IMG/VR virus record: IMGVR_UViG_3300043777_000365
Location: 22,754 to 86,753 of that record
Length of the DNA stretch: 64,000 nucleotides
DNA from: a virus
Reading direction: 5' to 3' (one strand)
The notes beneath the pieces were generated by a model. That model saw only the letters and a list, made by a program, of their open reading frames with translations. It had not been told where the DNA came from and did no database searches. Positions 44,228-52,350 of this stretch are shown one piece after another (within the stretch, counting starts at the first letter, position 1; the number at the start of each line of letters is the position of its first letter). The translations under genes were made by a program, and so were the position numbers.

Positions 44228-45178
44228 TCACAAGCTGAAGCAAACCCAAATGTATCCCGAGCCACCGTTCCCGCCGGCGCCGCCCGCAGTCGACGAACCA
44301 TTGCCACCGCCGCCGCCGCCGCCTGCGCACGTGTTCGCGCCCGCCGCTGACCCAGCATTCGCGGAGCCGGACGCAACACCAGCTCCCCCAGCGCCACCGT
44401 TGCCCGCTGCCTTGACCCCTCCCGCGCCACCACCACCGCCGCCAGAGGTCGCCAGACCGCCGCCCGCCCCACCATGGCCGACGCCGTCGGAGCCCGCTAC
44501 TCCCGCCGTCGCTACGGTGTCCCAGCCGCCGCACCCAGCGGTCGAGAAACAGCCGGTCGTGGTGCCGCTCGTGATCGTTCCGGTCGTCGACTGGCAATAG
44601 TTGTTCGATCCGTTAGAGAGCGACCCGCTCCCACCACACGCGCTACCCGACGCGGTGATCGAGCCCCCCGCGCCGCCGCTCGCCCCGACATACCCGTCGA
44701 GCGAACCGCTGACCGTGGACGTGCTCCCCACGGCACCCGCCGTGCCCGCTGCGCCCGCGGTACCGGACGGACCAGTGCCCCCCGCACCAGCCGTGATCGT
44801 GTAGCTCGTGTTCGGGGCCGGATTGACGATGTGGCACTGGTACTGAGACGCTCCGCCTCCACCACCGCCACCAGAGTTTGACGCCGCGGAGCCGCCGCTG
44901 CCACCCGAGCCACCGCCGCCGCACCCGCAGTCTATCCACCACACGACGCCGGGTGGGTCGAGGAACGCCGTCCCAGACGTGGAGGTGTATTGCACGCACG
45001 TCAGCTGCGAAGCCTTCGCCTCGGGGAGGTCGAACCAGGACGGCCCGACCTCGAGGGCGCGCGCTTGGATCTGGGTGAGCGCAAGCCACTGGCTGTAGCC
45101 CTTCTTGGGCAGAGGCGAGCAGAGGCACGCGTACGCGGCGAGGAGGAGACCGAGGAGCTTGGAGAGTCGTTTCATCAT
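44228..45178 (-). CDS. Glycine-rich tail-fibre-type protein with signal peptide
   Basis: 316 aa, ATG at 45178 overlapping the upstream stop. The N-terminus MMKRLSKLLGLLLAAYACLC is a typical signal sequence. Residues about 80-316 are Gly-rich with repeated GGAGG, GTAGAAGTAG and GGGGGG runs and end NGGSGYIWVCFSL, as in glycine-rich fibre tips (polyglycine-II bundles of T-even and S16-like adhesins). A signal peptide on such a protein is odd and suggests export to the cell surface. Confidence 0.65.
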   Translation of the reverse strand: MMKRLSKLLGLLLAAYACLCSPLPKKGYSQWLALTQIQARALEVGPSWFDLPEAKASQLTCVQYTSTSGTAFLDPPGVVWWIDCGCGGGGSGGSGGSAASNSGGGGGGGASQYQCHIVNPAPNTSYTITAGAGGTGPSGTAGAAGTAGAVGSTSTVSGSLDGYVGASGGAGGSITASGSACGGSGSLSNGSNNYCQSTTGTITSGTTTGCFSTAGCGGWDTVATAGVAGSDGVGHGGAGGGLATSGGGGGGAGGVKAAGNGGAGGAGVASGSANAGSAAGANTCAGGGGGGGNGSSTAGGAGGNGGSGYIWVCFSL

Positions 45179-48100
45179 AGGAGCCACCATGCCGATCCAT
45201 CGTCGTAGAAGCAGATCTTTCCGTAATTAGTTCCAAAGACGTAGCTCGCCGCGACCCCGTCGATGTTCCCGGTGCCACCCGCGCGCGCGAAGGTCGCGTT
45301 GTTCGTAGAGATGGTCCCCGAGATGTCCTTCGCGCAGATGTAGCGGCCCGTGTTCGTCGCGTTGTGCGCGGGGAGCGTGATCGTCTTCGCCGCGGACAGG
45401 TTGAGGAGCAGGAACCCATCACTCGACGTCGAGTTCGTGTCGATCGTGTACGTGTTGGTGATCGTCAGCGGGTGAATGCGGAATCCGGTGACGACGTTGA
45501 CCGCGCCGCCGAACCCCGCGCTCGACTGCCCGAGCCCGCCACTCAGTGCGAGGTCGCCTCCCGTCTTGTTCGTGCTAGCAGCCGAATATGCGCTCTGTCC
45601 CTGGATTGTGAACGTTATGGGCGCAACGTCGCTCGCCTTTGCATCAACAACGATCGCCGCTGAGGTGTCCGCGACGCCGAAGTGAAACTCTGCCGCGGCC
45701 TCAATATCGAGATACTCGTTGGCAGTGCCTGCAGTGGTTCCGCCGTAAAAGAGGCTCGGCGCAGCCGGCCAGTACTCGACGAAGAACGAGCCGCCGCTGA
45801 GCATGGCTAGCGCGCCTGGGGAGTTGATATACGTGTACGAGGCGCCGTCACCGGTGATTGAGTAGTTCGACGTCGTCGGCGCGGATGTTCCTACCCAGAA
45901 TTGCGCTCTCGCGTTGGCGGTCGAGTATCCCGCCGACATTGCGCGGTTGGACCCCTCGAAAACCTGAAGGAACGGATCGGCTCCGCTACCCGTCGGAGCA
46001 GACAGGCCCACGACGACGTTCCCGGGCGTCCCGTTGGTCGTCGCGCCGGAGCCAGGCGACAGGACCAAGTTCCCACCCGTGCGGTTCGTCACCGCGCTCG
46101 CGTAGGCGCTCGAAGCTTGGATCGTCAGGTTGTTGGGGACCCCATCGGTCCCATATGCAGCCTGATAGATGAGCGGAGCGTAGCCGTAGTTCGAGAACTC
46201 GAAATCTTGCCCGTTGAAGAGCAGGTTCGATCCTCCGAGCGACAAGCTGTTCCCAGCCCCATCCTCAATTTGGACCGTGGGCCCGCCGATGAGCGTCTGA
46301 GCCGGGTTGTTGACGCTCCCGATGAGCACGTCGTTGGAGTTGTCCGAGCCGAAGACGACGATCTCGCCTGTCCCCGCAGCCGTCTGCGCGAACACGCACG
46401 ACGTGTTGTTCGGGCAGAGCCCGCCCCAGTAGCTCGGCCCAGGGTTCCCTGAGTACATCGAGGTCCAGATGTAGTTCCCGACGAAGCCCGCCCCGAGGTC
46501 GTTCGGGTGGACCCCGTCGGCCGCGAGCATGGTCGAGGTGCTGTAGTTCGGGGCGTTCGCGATGTCGACGAGCGTGACCCACGGCCGCGATGCCGCGTAG
46601 TTTCGGACGCCGGTCCGGTAGACGGAGTTGAGCTCGCCGTTGCCGTTCGTGATCGCCTCGTTGCCTGAGCTCTCGAGCGCCCACGTCGCCACGTAGAACG
46701 TCGCGTTTGGGATGGCCGCATGGAGCGCGTCGTTGGCCCACGTGTAGGCGGCCTGGAACGCCGTGACCGAGCCGTACTTGGTGAGCGCCCAATCGTTCCG
46801 TCCGAGGACTTGCAGGATCTTCGTTGGGTGCGCCATCGAGAGCCGCGAGATCGTCGCGGACGCCACCGCCGGCGTGCTGAACATCTGCCAGAGCGAGATC
46901 GACCCCCACGCCTCGACGAGCCAGGACGCGGCCGGAGTGTCCCGACGAAGGACCGCGTCGACCCCCGTGACCGGCGGGTTGGAGGCGTCGAATCCGCCCT
47001 CTTTCGAGTCACCCAGCAGAAGGACCCGGTCGTTGTTCGTCGGCGGCGGGACGACTTGGAAATATGCACTCTGCGGCACGTACACGCCGAGCACGTACGA
47101 GCCCTCGCTCGCCGTGTAGTACGGCTGGACCGTGGTCCCATAGACCTGCATCGCCCCGGTCCACACCTCGACGAGGTTGAGCCCCGAGGGGAGCGAACAC
47201 GAGTCGACGTCGAAATACTGGTACTGCGGCGAGAGGGTGCATTGCTCACGCCCGTTCACGTAAACGGCGATGTTCCCGTAGGGCGCCGTTCCCTGCGCGT
47301 TGAACGCTTGCACGGCGATTGCCGAAGCGTTCGTCCAAAAGACGAACCGGCTGTAGGGGGATTCGAGCCGCACGGGGATGCCCGCGGCGAGTTCGTTGAT
47401 CATCTCGTCGTGGATGTTGTCCCAGAGAAGGCGCGGTGAGGCGTTGTACCGGACGAACGGTTGGGTGAGCGACGGGATCGTGGTCGCGGTCGGCACGACC
47501 CTCACCTTGCCGATGAGCGCTTGCGCCGCGGAGCTGCTCGGGTAGATGACGGCCTCGACGATTCCCGCCGTGGGGGTCACGCTCGTCGTCTCGCACGTCT
47601 GCCAGCTCGACGTGAGCGTGCACGCGACGGTCGAGAGCGAAGACCCTTGGTAGAGCATCACGTTGATCGTCGACGACCCGACGCCCATGGGCAGCTTCGC
47701 GTCGACCTGGAGCTGGAAGGAGGTCGCTCCGGAGATCGCACTGAACTCGTTCTCGAGGTACCAGGACGCGATGCCGGTAGGGTTCACCCACGTGGCGTCG
47801 CCATATCCGTCGACGGTCGTGCCCGCGTTCGGCTGGAGCAGGGGAGCGTCGCCAGCAAACGACGGCACGGACTGCCACTCCGCCTGCGACACGTCTCCCA
47901 TGACGATCGAGTTGAGATCCTGGACGAGGCCTGGCGGGTTGACGTTCGTGAGCGCGCCGGCGCTACCATCGAAGCCGCCGCCGCCCCCCGCGCTGACGCA
48001 CTGGAGGCCCGCGCCGCCGTCCACCGGGCCGTACGCCTGCCCCGCGGAGCAGCTCGGGAACACGAGCCCCGGGGCGTTGCCGACGCTGGTGCCGTTCACC

Positions 48101-48252
48101 GTCATCGGGAAGACGGGGCTGCCCACGCCGACCACGTGGACGCCGGCGTCGGCCTTGCCGGCGTCCGACGCAGGGGCGCCCGGCTGGCACCCGAACAAGG
48201 CGAGCAGCAGGGCCGCGAGGGCCCAGATCCTACTGGTAGAAGTTCGCACCAT
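45175..48252 (-). CDS. Lipoprotein-like SGNH hydrolase / fibre protein
   Basis: 1025 aa, ATG at 48252 with GGAGGA six bases upstream. N-terminal signal with lipobox LFGC, then a DAGKADAG linker. Residues about 400-625 form an SGNH/GDSL esterase: RVLLLGDSKEGG (Ser), QVLGRNDWA (Asn block), and ADGVHPNDLG (Asp-His). The C-terminal 350 residues are fibre-like, with two TNRTGG/TNKTGG repeats. The enzyme probably deacetylates surface polysaccharide. A lipoprotein signal on a fibre would place it on the host envelope. Confidence 0.7.
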   Translation of the reverse strand: MVRTSTSRIWALAALLLALFGCQPGAPASDAGKADAGVHVVGVGSPVFPMTVNGTSVGNAPGLVFPSCSAGQAYGPVDGGAGLQCVSAGGGGGFDGSAGALTNVNPPGLVQDLNSIVMGDVSQAEWQSVPSFAGDAPLLQPNAGTTVDGYGDATWVNPTGIASWYLENEFSAISGATSFQLQVDAKLPMGVGSSTINVMLYQGSSLSTVACTLTSSWQTCETTSVTPTAGIVEAVIYPSSSAAQALIGKVRVVPTATTIPSLTQPFVRYNASPRLLWDNIHDEMINELAAGIPVRLESPYSRFVFWTNASAIAVQAFNAQGTAPYGNIAVYVNGREQCTLSPQYQYFDVDSCSLPSGLNLVEVWTGAMQVYGTTVQPYYTASEGSYVLGVYVPQSAYFQVVPPPTNNDRVLLLGDSKEGGFDASNPPVTGVDAVLRRDTPAASWLVEAWGSISLWQMFSTPAVASATISRLSMAHPTKILQVLGRNDWALTKYGSVTAFQAAYTWANDALHAAIPNATFYVATWALESSGNEAITNGNGELNSVYRTGVRNYAASRPWVTLVDIANAPNYSTSTMLAADGVHPNDLGAGFVGNYIWTSMYSGNPGPSYWGGLCPNNTSCVFAQTAAGTGEIVVFGSDNSNDVLIGSVNNPAQTLIGGPTVQIEDGAGNSLSLGGSNLLFNGQDFEFSNYGYAPLIYQAAYGTDGVPNNLTIQASSAYASAVTNRTGGNLVLSPGSGATTNGTPGNVVVGLSAPTGSGADPFLQVFEGSNRAMSAGYSTANARAQFWVGTSAPTTSNYSITGDGASYTYINSPGALAMLSGGSFFVEYWPAAPSLFYGGTTAGTANEYLDIEAAAEFHFGVADTSAAIVVDAKASDVAPITFTIQGQSAYSAASTNKTGGDLALSGGLGQSSAGFGGAVNVVTGFRIHPLTITNTYTIDTNSTSSDGFLLLNLSAAKTITLPAHNATNTGRYICAKDISGTISTNNATFARAGGTGNIDGVAASYVFGTNYGKICFYDDGSAWWLL

Positions 48253-49012
48253 CAGGGCTCCTCCAATTGAGCTCGTCCCCGTTCGCGCTCATCACGATCG
48301 CGGTCCCGTTCGTCCCGAGCACCCCGGGGGTCAGCCGGCCCTCGTAGGCGGCGCTCCCGCTCGTCGTGTTGAGCGTGCACGTGTACGACCCGTTGTTGCC
48401 GACGAGCTTCACCCCGTAGCCGCCGAACGCCGGCCAGGGCGTGGCCGGCGTGACCGTCACGCTCGCCCCGATGGTCGACAGCGGCACCCAGAGGTACTGC
48501 CCGGGCTGCACCGTCACCGTCGTCGTGCTCACGACCTTCTGCACGTTGCCGCTGGCCGCCGCCAGGACCCAGAGCAGGTTCAGCCACGCCTCCATGAACA
48601 CGTCCCAGCCCGTCGTCTGGGACGAGAAGTTCATGGAGAGGTTGTTCCCGGTGAACGCCGGGATGAGGTAGCTCACCCCGCCGATGGCCCCGGTGTAGAT
48701 GCCGAACGCGAGGGCCTGCGTGCTGGTGGCGGCCGTCGTGTTGTCGGTGACCTGGAGCTGCACGATGTAGCAGCCGGGCACGTCCGGGGTGAAGGTCCAC
48801 GTCTGCGTGGAGCCCGTCTGCACGATCCCGGTGGGCACCGCGCTCCCGCTCGGCACCCCGAGCACCGTGAAGGTCCAGGTGCCCGGGTCGGGCGAGGGGT
48901 TGGTGCCCCCGTTGGACACCGTGACGGCCGTGCCGGCCACGCCGATGAGGGCCACCCCGGGCGTGCCGACGGTGGCCCCCTGGACGAACTTCACGAGGGT
49001 GTTCACCGCCAC
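48230..49012 (-). CDS. Beta-sandwich (PKD-like) fibre protein
   Basis: 260 aa from GTG 49012. The true start may be the GTG six bases later, since a 6-codon frame from ATG 49023 ends there. PDPGTWTFTVLGVPSGSA, QTWTFTPDVPGCYIVQLQVT form a PKD/Ig-like pattern, then FSSQTTGWDVFMEAWLNLLW and a beta C-terminus. It overlaps the SGNH gene by 23 bases. TAAGGT lies seven bases before ATG 49023. Probably a fibre or collar component. Confidence 0.6.
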   Translation of the reverse strand: MAVNTLVKFVQGATVGTPGVALIGVAGTAVTVSNGGTNPSPDPGTWTFTVLGVPSGSAVPTGIVQTGSTQTWTFTPDVPGCYIVQLQVTDNTTAATSTQALAFGIYTGAIGGVSYLIPAFTGNNLSMNFSSQTTGWDVFMEAWLNLLWVLAAASGNVQKVVSTTTVTVQPGQYLWVPLSTIGASVTVTPATPWPAFGGYGVKLVGNNGSYTCTLNTTSGSAAYEGRLTPGVLGTNGTAIVMSANGDELNWRSPDGANFYQ

Positions 49013-49069
49013 GTCTGCACCATGAGCGCGACCTTATCAGCGACCCAACCCCGCCGCATGCGCCCCGGG

Positions 49070-49089
49070 TTGGAAACCCGGGTTTCCAA
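49070..49089. repeat. Dispersed 20-bp palindrome, copy 14
   Basis: Perfect copy between the 49099-49674 gene stop and the 49012 start, about 30 bases upstream of TAAGGT. Confidence 0.95.
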
Positions 49090-49098
49090 CCCCACGGG

Positions 49099-49674
49099 CT
49101 AGGTGACGTTGTCGGCGAACGACGGGGCCATCGCGAACTGGTAGGTGCCGGCGCCGAGCGAGCCCGCGTCCACCCGGAGCATGAGCGCGAGGCTGCCCGG
49201 GTCCGCCTGGAGCGACGTCCCCGGGTTGCGGGCGAACGGCTGCTGCGCGGCCGACTGCGACTGGGCCCCGGTGGCCGTGCCGGACATCGGGGGCTCGCCG
49301 AACGTCGGCACCGTCACCGACACGAGGCTGCCGCTCGTTAGCGTGGTGCCGCTGAGCGCCGAGCCCAAGAGGTGCCAGTGCTGGGTGAGACCGTCCCAGA
49401 CGAACAGCGAGCACGTCGTCGTCAGCCCCTGCGTCGCCCCGAGGAAGAGGATCGCCACCCGCTTGTAGCTCTCCGCGATCTTCGAGAAGTGCCGCATCGG
49501 GAGGATGTTGTCGCACCCCGTGCTGCCCGCGCTGGCCGTGAACGCCGTGAGCGCCGCGTACTTGGGCGGGGCGATGCCGGCCGTGCCGTAGGCCGTGCGC
49601 GGGTCGATGTCGGCGCCGAGCGCCGGCGACCCGGACCCGCTCACGTTGCGCACGAACTGCAGGTGGAAGTTCAT
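49099..49674 (-). CDS. Unknown virion-type protein (191 aa)
   Basis: ATG at 49674; TAGCAT (49682-49687) seven bases upstream includes the preceding stop. MNFHLQFVRNVSGSGSPALG, KYALTAF-like segments, RVAILFLGATQGLTTTCSLF and LMLRVDAGSLGAGTYQFAMA give a beta-rich protein. Within the fibre block; probably virion-associated. Confidence 0.55.
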   Translation of the reverse strand: MNFHLQFVRNVSGSGSPALGADIDPRTAYGTAGIAPPKYAALTAFTASAGSTGCDNILPMRHFSKIAESYKRVAILFLGATQGLTTTCSLFVWDGLTQHWHLLGSALSGTTLTSGSLVSVTVPTFGEPPMSGTATGAQSQSAAQQPFARNPGTSLQADPGSLALMLRVDAGSLGAGTYQFAMAPSFADNVT

Positions 49675-49684
49675 GCCCGGGATG

Positions 49685-50266
49685 CTACTCCGGGTTGGTC
49701 GTCTGCGTGAGCGCCGCCCACACGACGCGCAGCTGCGGCCGCGCCCCCATCGCCGCCCCGTGCAGGCTCACCGAGGCCTTCGCGTCGATGGGCTGGTGGA
49801 TGCGCGCCGAGCCGGCGACCGTCCAGCCGCCCCACTCGTCCGGCTGGCCGAGCTGCTCGAGGTCCACCCGGTCGCGCTCCGCCCCCTCGAGCGACGCCTG
49901 GAAGCCCCCGCGCTGCGTGCCGTCGGGCACGAGCCTCAGCATCCCGCGAACAGGGTCGAGCTTGCCGTCGAGCGCCTGGGGCACGTCCGCCGTCGGCACG
50001 AGCCGCGCGGCCCAGTGCAGGTAGTGCATGTCGTGCAGGGCGTAGATGCTCAGAGGGCAGACGGCCTGGTGGCCGCCGGTGGGCAGCGCCCAGCCCTTGC
50101 CCCACGCCCGCTTGAAGAAGCCCGCGTCCGCCGCGAGCCGCAGCGCCGCCGCCACGCACGGCATGAGGCACGCGCCCCGCTTCGCCAGGTGCCGGGCCAT
50201 CTCCACCTCCGGCACCAACGCCCCCTCCCAATACTCGCCCAACGGGTCCCAGACGACCACATGCAT
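49685..50266 (-). CDS. Unknown protein (193 aa)
   Basis: ATG at 50266 with GGAGG about 12 bases upstream. VVVWDPLGEYWEGALVPEVE, a helical HLAKRGACLMPCVAAALRLA and YALHDMHYLHWAARLVPTAD, then RVDLEQLGQPDEWGGWTVAG. Two Cys and several His, but no known motif. Part of the fibre/lysis operon. Confidence 0.55.
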   Translation of the reverse strand: MHVVVWDPLGEYWEGALVPEVEMARHLAKRGACLMPCVAAALRLAADAGFFKRAWGKGWALPTGGHQAVCPLSIYALHDMHYLHWAARLVPTADVPQALDGKLDPVRGMLRLVPDGTQRGGFQASLEGAERDRVDLEQLGQPDEWGGWTVAGSARIHQPIDAKASVSLHGAAMGARPQLRVVWAALTQTTNPE

Positions 50267-50298
50267 GACGCTTCGAGCCTCCCGCCTCGGAAGCTACC

Positions 50299-50529
50299 TC
50301 ACTTCGGGCAGGGAACCACCAACGCTTTGCCGGCCTCGTCCCGGACGAGGCGCGCCTGGGTGATGGCGTCGGCCACGTCGCACGGGCCCGCGTCCGTGCT
50401 CGTGATCACCCACGCGTCGGGTACGGGCGGCACCGCCGCGCTCGGCGTGCACCCGAGCAGCACCAGCGCCGCCCCCACGACCCCCAACGCCACCATCCCC
50501 GCCGCCGCCGCGATCTCCCTCGCCGTCAT
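50299..50529 (-). CDS. Small lipoprotein
   Basis: 76 aa, ATG at 50529 overlapping the protease stop (ATGA). AAAAGMVALGVVGAALVLLG followed by C gives a clear lipobox (LLGC), then a Pro/Asp linker and one Cys pair (GPCDVADAI, VVPCPK). Translational coupling suggests it works with the protease, or is an outer spanin-like peptide. Confidence 0.65.
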   Translation of the reverse strand: MTAREIAAAAGMVALGVVGAALVLLGCTPSAAVPPVPDAWVITSTDAGPCDVADAITQARLVRDEAGKALVVPCPK

Positions 50530-51404
50530 GACGCTCCTCCGTCCGTGAAGGGGATCAGGGACCAGGCGTTGCACACCCAGTCCTCCGAGGCCCAGCAGTA
50601 CCCGCCCATGCACCAGCTCTTCCCCCACGAGTTGAGCACCTTGTAGAGCCGCACGAGCGTGCCGTTGATGGGCGCCGTCTTGTAGCCGAGGATGGCCTGG
50701 GCGTGGCCGCCCGCCGACGGGTCGCTCGTCGGGCAGGTCTGCGCGACGTCGCCCGGGCCGAGCGCCTGGTAGGCCTGGCCCACGAGGTTGCCCGTCCACA
50801 CGCCGACCCCGGCCTCGAGCGAGGCCGCCACGAGGTCCCCCGCCGAGCTGCCCGTCTTGACGTCGTACGGGCCGCCGAACGGCACCGTCGCCCCGGTCTC
50901 CACCGCGATGACCTCGAGCTCCGGGACGGCGATGGCGTTGCCCATGTCGTCCTGGGTGGCCGGCATGTCCGTGTCGCCGCTCTGCTGGGGGGTGCCGAAC
51001 GGCTGGCTGCCCCACTGCGCGAACGCCCGGCACGCGTCGTCGAGCTGCGCCCCGGTGTCCTGCAGGTCGGGCAGGTCGCCGGTCGGGTTCTGCTGCGCGC
51101 GGTAGACCGCGTAGAGCGTCTGGGCGAAGTAGAGCGGGCTCTGCAGCACCGGCGTCTCCGGAAGGTGGACTGGACCGCGCTGCGCGTCGAACACGTACTT
51201 GAGGGCGGCGGCCGAGTGCGCCCAGCACGTCTCGCTGACCCCCTGGTCGAGCACCCTCGCCACGTGGGGGGTGAGGTCGGCGGAGCCCTTGAGCGCCTTG
51301 AGCGCCGCGGCGATGGGGGCGTGCTGCTCGGCGCCCACCCGCTGGTGTGCCGTTGATGGGTCTTGTGGGTTGAGCCCGCGCCGCCTCACGACCAAGTCCA
51401 CCAT
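50526..51404 (-). CDS. Papain-like (C1) cysteine protease
   Basis: 292 aa, ATG at 51404 with AGGAGG eight bases upstream. The catalytic triad is in order: VLDQGVSETCWAHSAAAL (Gln-Cys, near residue 55-70), GGHAQAILGYK (His, near 230), LNSWGKSWCMGGYCW (Asn in NSWG, near 250). The N-terminal 45 residues resemble a short propeptide; no signal peptide is seen. C1 proteases are rare in phages. Located beside lipoprotein and lysis genes, so envelope or host-protein degradation is possible. Confidence 0.8.
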   Translation of the reverse strand: MVDLVVRRRGLNPQDPSTAHQRVGAEQHAPIAAALKALKGSADLTPHVARVLDQGVSETCWAHSAAALKYVFDAQRGPVHLPETPVLQSPLYFAQTLYAVYRAQQNPTGDLPDLQDTGAQLDDACRAFAQWGSQPFGTPQQSGDTDMPATQDDMGNAIAVPELEVIAVETGATVPFGGPYDVKTGSSAGDLVAASLEAGVGVWTGNLVGQAYQALGPGDVAQTCPTSDPSAGGHAQAILGYKTAPINGTLVRLYKVLNSWGKSWCMGGYCWASEDWVCNAWSLIPFTDGGAS

Positions 51405-51493
51405 CGCCCGTCCCTCCTGAAAGACGAACGCCCCGATCTCTCGGGGCGCCGCGCCTGCCTGTCGCTCCCCGACCAAGAGGAGATGGGCCAAAG
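51405..51493 (-). terminator. GNRA-capped hairpin before the protease gene
   Basis: On the minus strand GCCCCGA and TCGGGGC form a seven-base-pair stem with a GAGA loop, followed by a weakly T-rich stretch and then AGGAGG. May be a terminator of the transglycosylase gene or a stabilising leader. Confidence 0.4.
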
Positions 51494-51967
51494 CTACGGT
51501 CTGTCGACGGAATCCGCAAGGAGCTTGGCCTGGTGCATCCGGTGGCGGGACATCTCCGCCCGCTGCTCACAATCGCGCCCCGCCAAGTACCAGGCGAGCC
51601 TGTCCGCGAACGGGCTCTTCTCGCAGATCTCGAAGCTCTTGTGCATGACGCGCAGCGACGTCTCGGCGGTGGGCTCGCCCCAGCCGCGCCACGTCTGGAA
51701 CCGCCCGAGGCTCGCCCCGTGGTCGCAGTCGTACTTCTTCTGCCGGGCGCACGGGTTCGGGTCGAAGCGGCTCTCCTGGTGGGCCGTGTAGGTGAGCAGC
51801 GCCGCCGTGTACCGGGGATCGTGGCCGATGGGGTTCGCCTCCGCCGCGTCGGCTATCTCCTGGGCCGTCGCCGGGTACGAGGCCGCCCACTCCGGCGTGA
51901 CCCCCCAGCCGTTGGGGTCTTGCAGCTTCACCATCCAAAGCAGCACCGTCATCGCCAGCTTCGTCAT
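51494..51967 (-). CDS. SLT-type transglycosylase/lysozyme with signal-like N-terminus
   Basis: 157 aa from ATG 51967 (GGAGG nine bases upstream). An in-frame ATG at 52045 would add 26 residues. MTKLAMTVLLWMVKLQD is a short hydrophobic N-terminus. AALLTYTAHQESRFDPNPCA carries the catalytic Glu, and GASLGRFQTWRGWG resembles the conserved GLMQ-like loop of the lytic transglycosylase fold. It would cleave peptidoglycan during lysis or DNA entry. A regulated leader precedes it. Confidence 0.65.
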   Translation of the reverse strand: MTKLAMTVLLWMVKLQDPNGWGVTPEWAASYPATAQEIADAAEANPIGHDPRYTAALLTYTAHQESRFDPNPCARQKKYDCDHGASLGRFQTWRGWGEPTAETSLRVMHKSFEICEKSPFADRLAWYLAGRDCEQRAEMSRHRMHQAKLLADSVDRP

Positions 51968-51999
51968 CGGGGGTTTCCTCCTTTCCAGGGTGGGGCAAG

Positions 52000-52088
52000 A
52001 AAAAGCGCAGCGCTCACAAGTGCCTCGGTCGGGACGGGGGGGCATCCAGACCTAAGACGCGGCGAGCGCTGCGCCGACCCTTATAATG
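52000..52088 (-). ncRNA. Promoter-hairpin-U-tract cassette (attenuator or small RNA)
   Basis: On the minus strand CATTAT (52083-52088) acts as -10. About eight bases on begins an 11-base arm (52074-52064) that pairs perfectly with 52015-52005, followed directly by TTTTTCTT. The loop is 48 bases and contains an ATG (52045) in frame with the transglycosylase. Transcripts would be about 75 bases if termination occurs. Confidence 0.5.
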
Positions 52089-52102
52089 CCGCGCTCGGGG
52101 GG

Positions 52103-52123
52103 TTGGAAACCCCGGGTTTCCAA
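52103..52123. repeat. Dispersed palindrome, copy 15 (one inserted base)
   Basis: TTGGAAACCCCGGGTTTCCAA, a 21-base form with an extra C. It lies 15 bases upstream of the CATTAT box. Confidence 0.9.
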
Positions 52124-52128
52124 CCCGG

Positions 52129-52350
52129 TCACTCCTCCGGGTCGCCCTTGGCCCTCTTGAAGATCTCCTCGGTGACCGCCGCCAGCCCCGGCCTGGACGG
52201 CTTCCGCTCCGGCCGGGTGGGCACCTCCTCGATGGCGAAGGGGCCCTCCAGCCTGTCCACGACCGCTTCTAACAACTCCCAGAGCCGCGGGCTGACGGAC
52301 GGGTCGTCCCGGAGCACCTGGAGCCTCCTGAGGCACTCCTGGTGGGTCAC
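52129..52350 (-). CDS. Small unknown protein (73 aa)
   Basis: GTG at 52350 overlaps the lysozyme stop (GTGA). MTHQECLRRLQVLRDDPSVS, LWELLEAVVDRLEGPFAIEE and a basic tail; mainly helical. Possibly lysis-associated by position. Confidence 0.6.
   Translation of the reverse strand: MTHQECLRRLQVLRDDPSVSPRLWELLEAVVDRLEGPFAIEEVPTRPERKPSRPGLAAVTEEIFKRAKGDPEE

Noticed and set aside
41730-44600. 956-codon plus-strand frame opposite portal
   Set aside because: His/Arg/Leu-rich antisense shadow, spans several real genes, and has no start signal.
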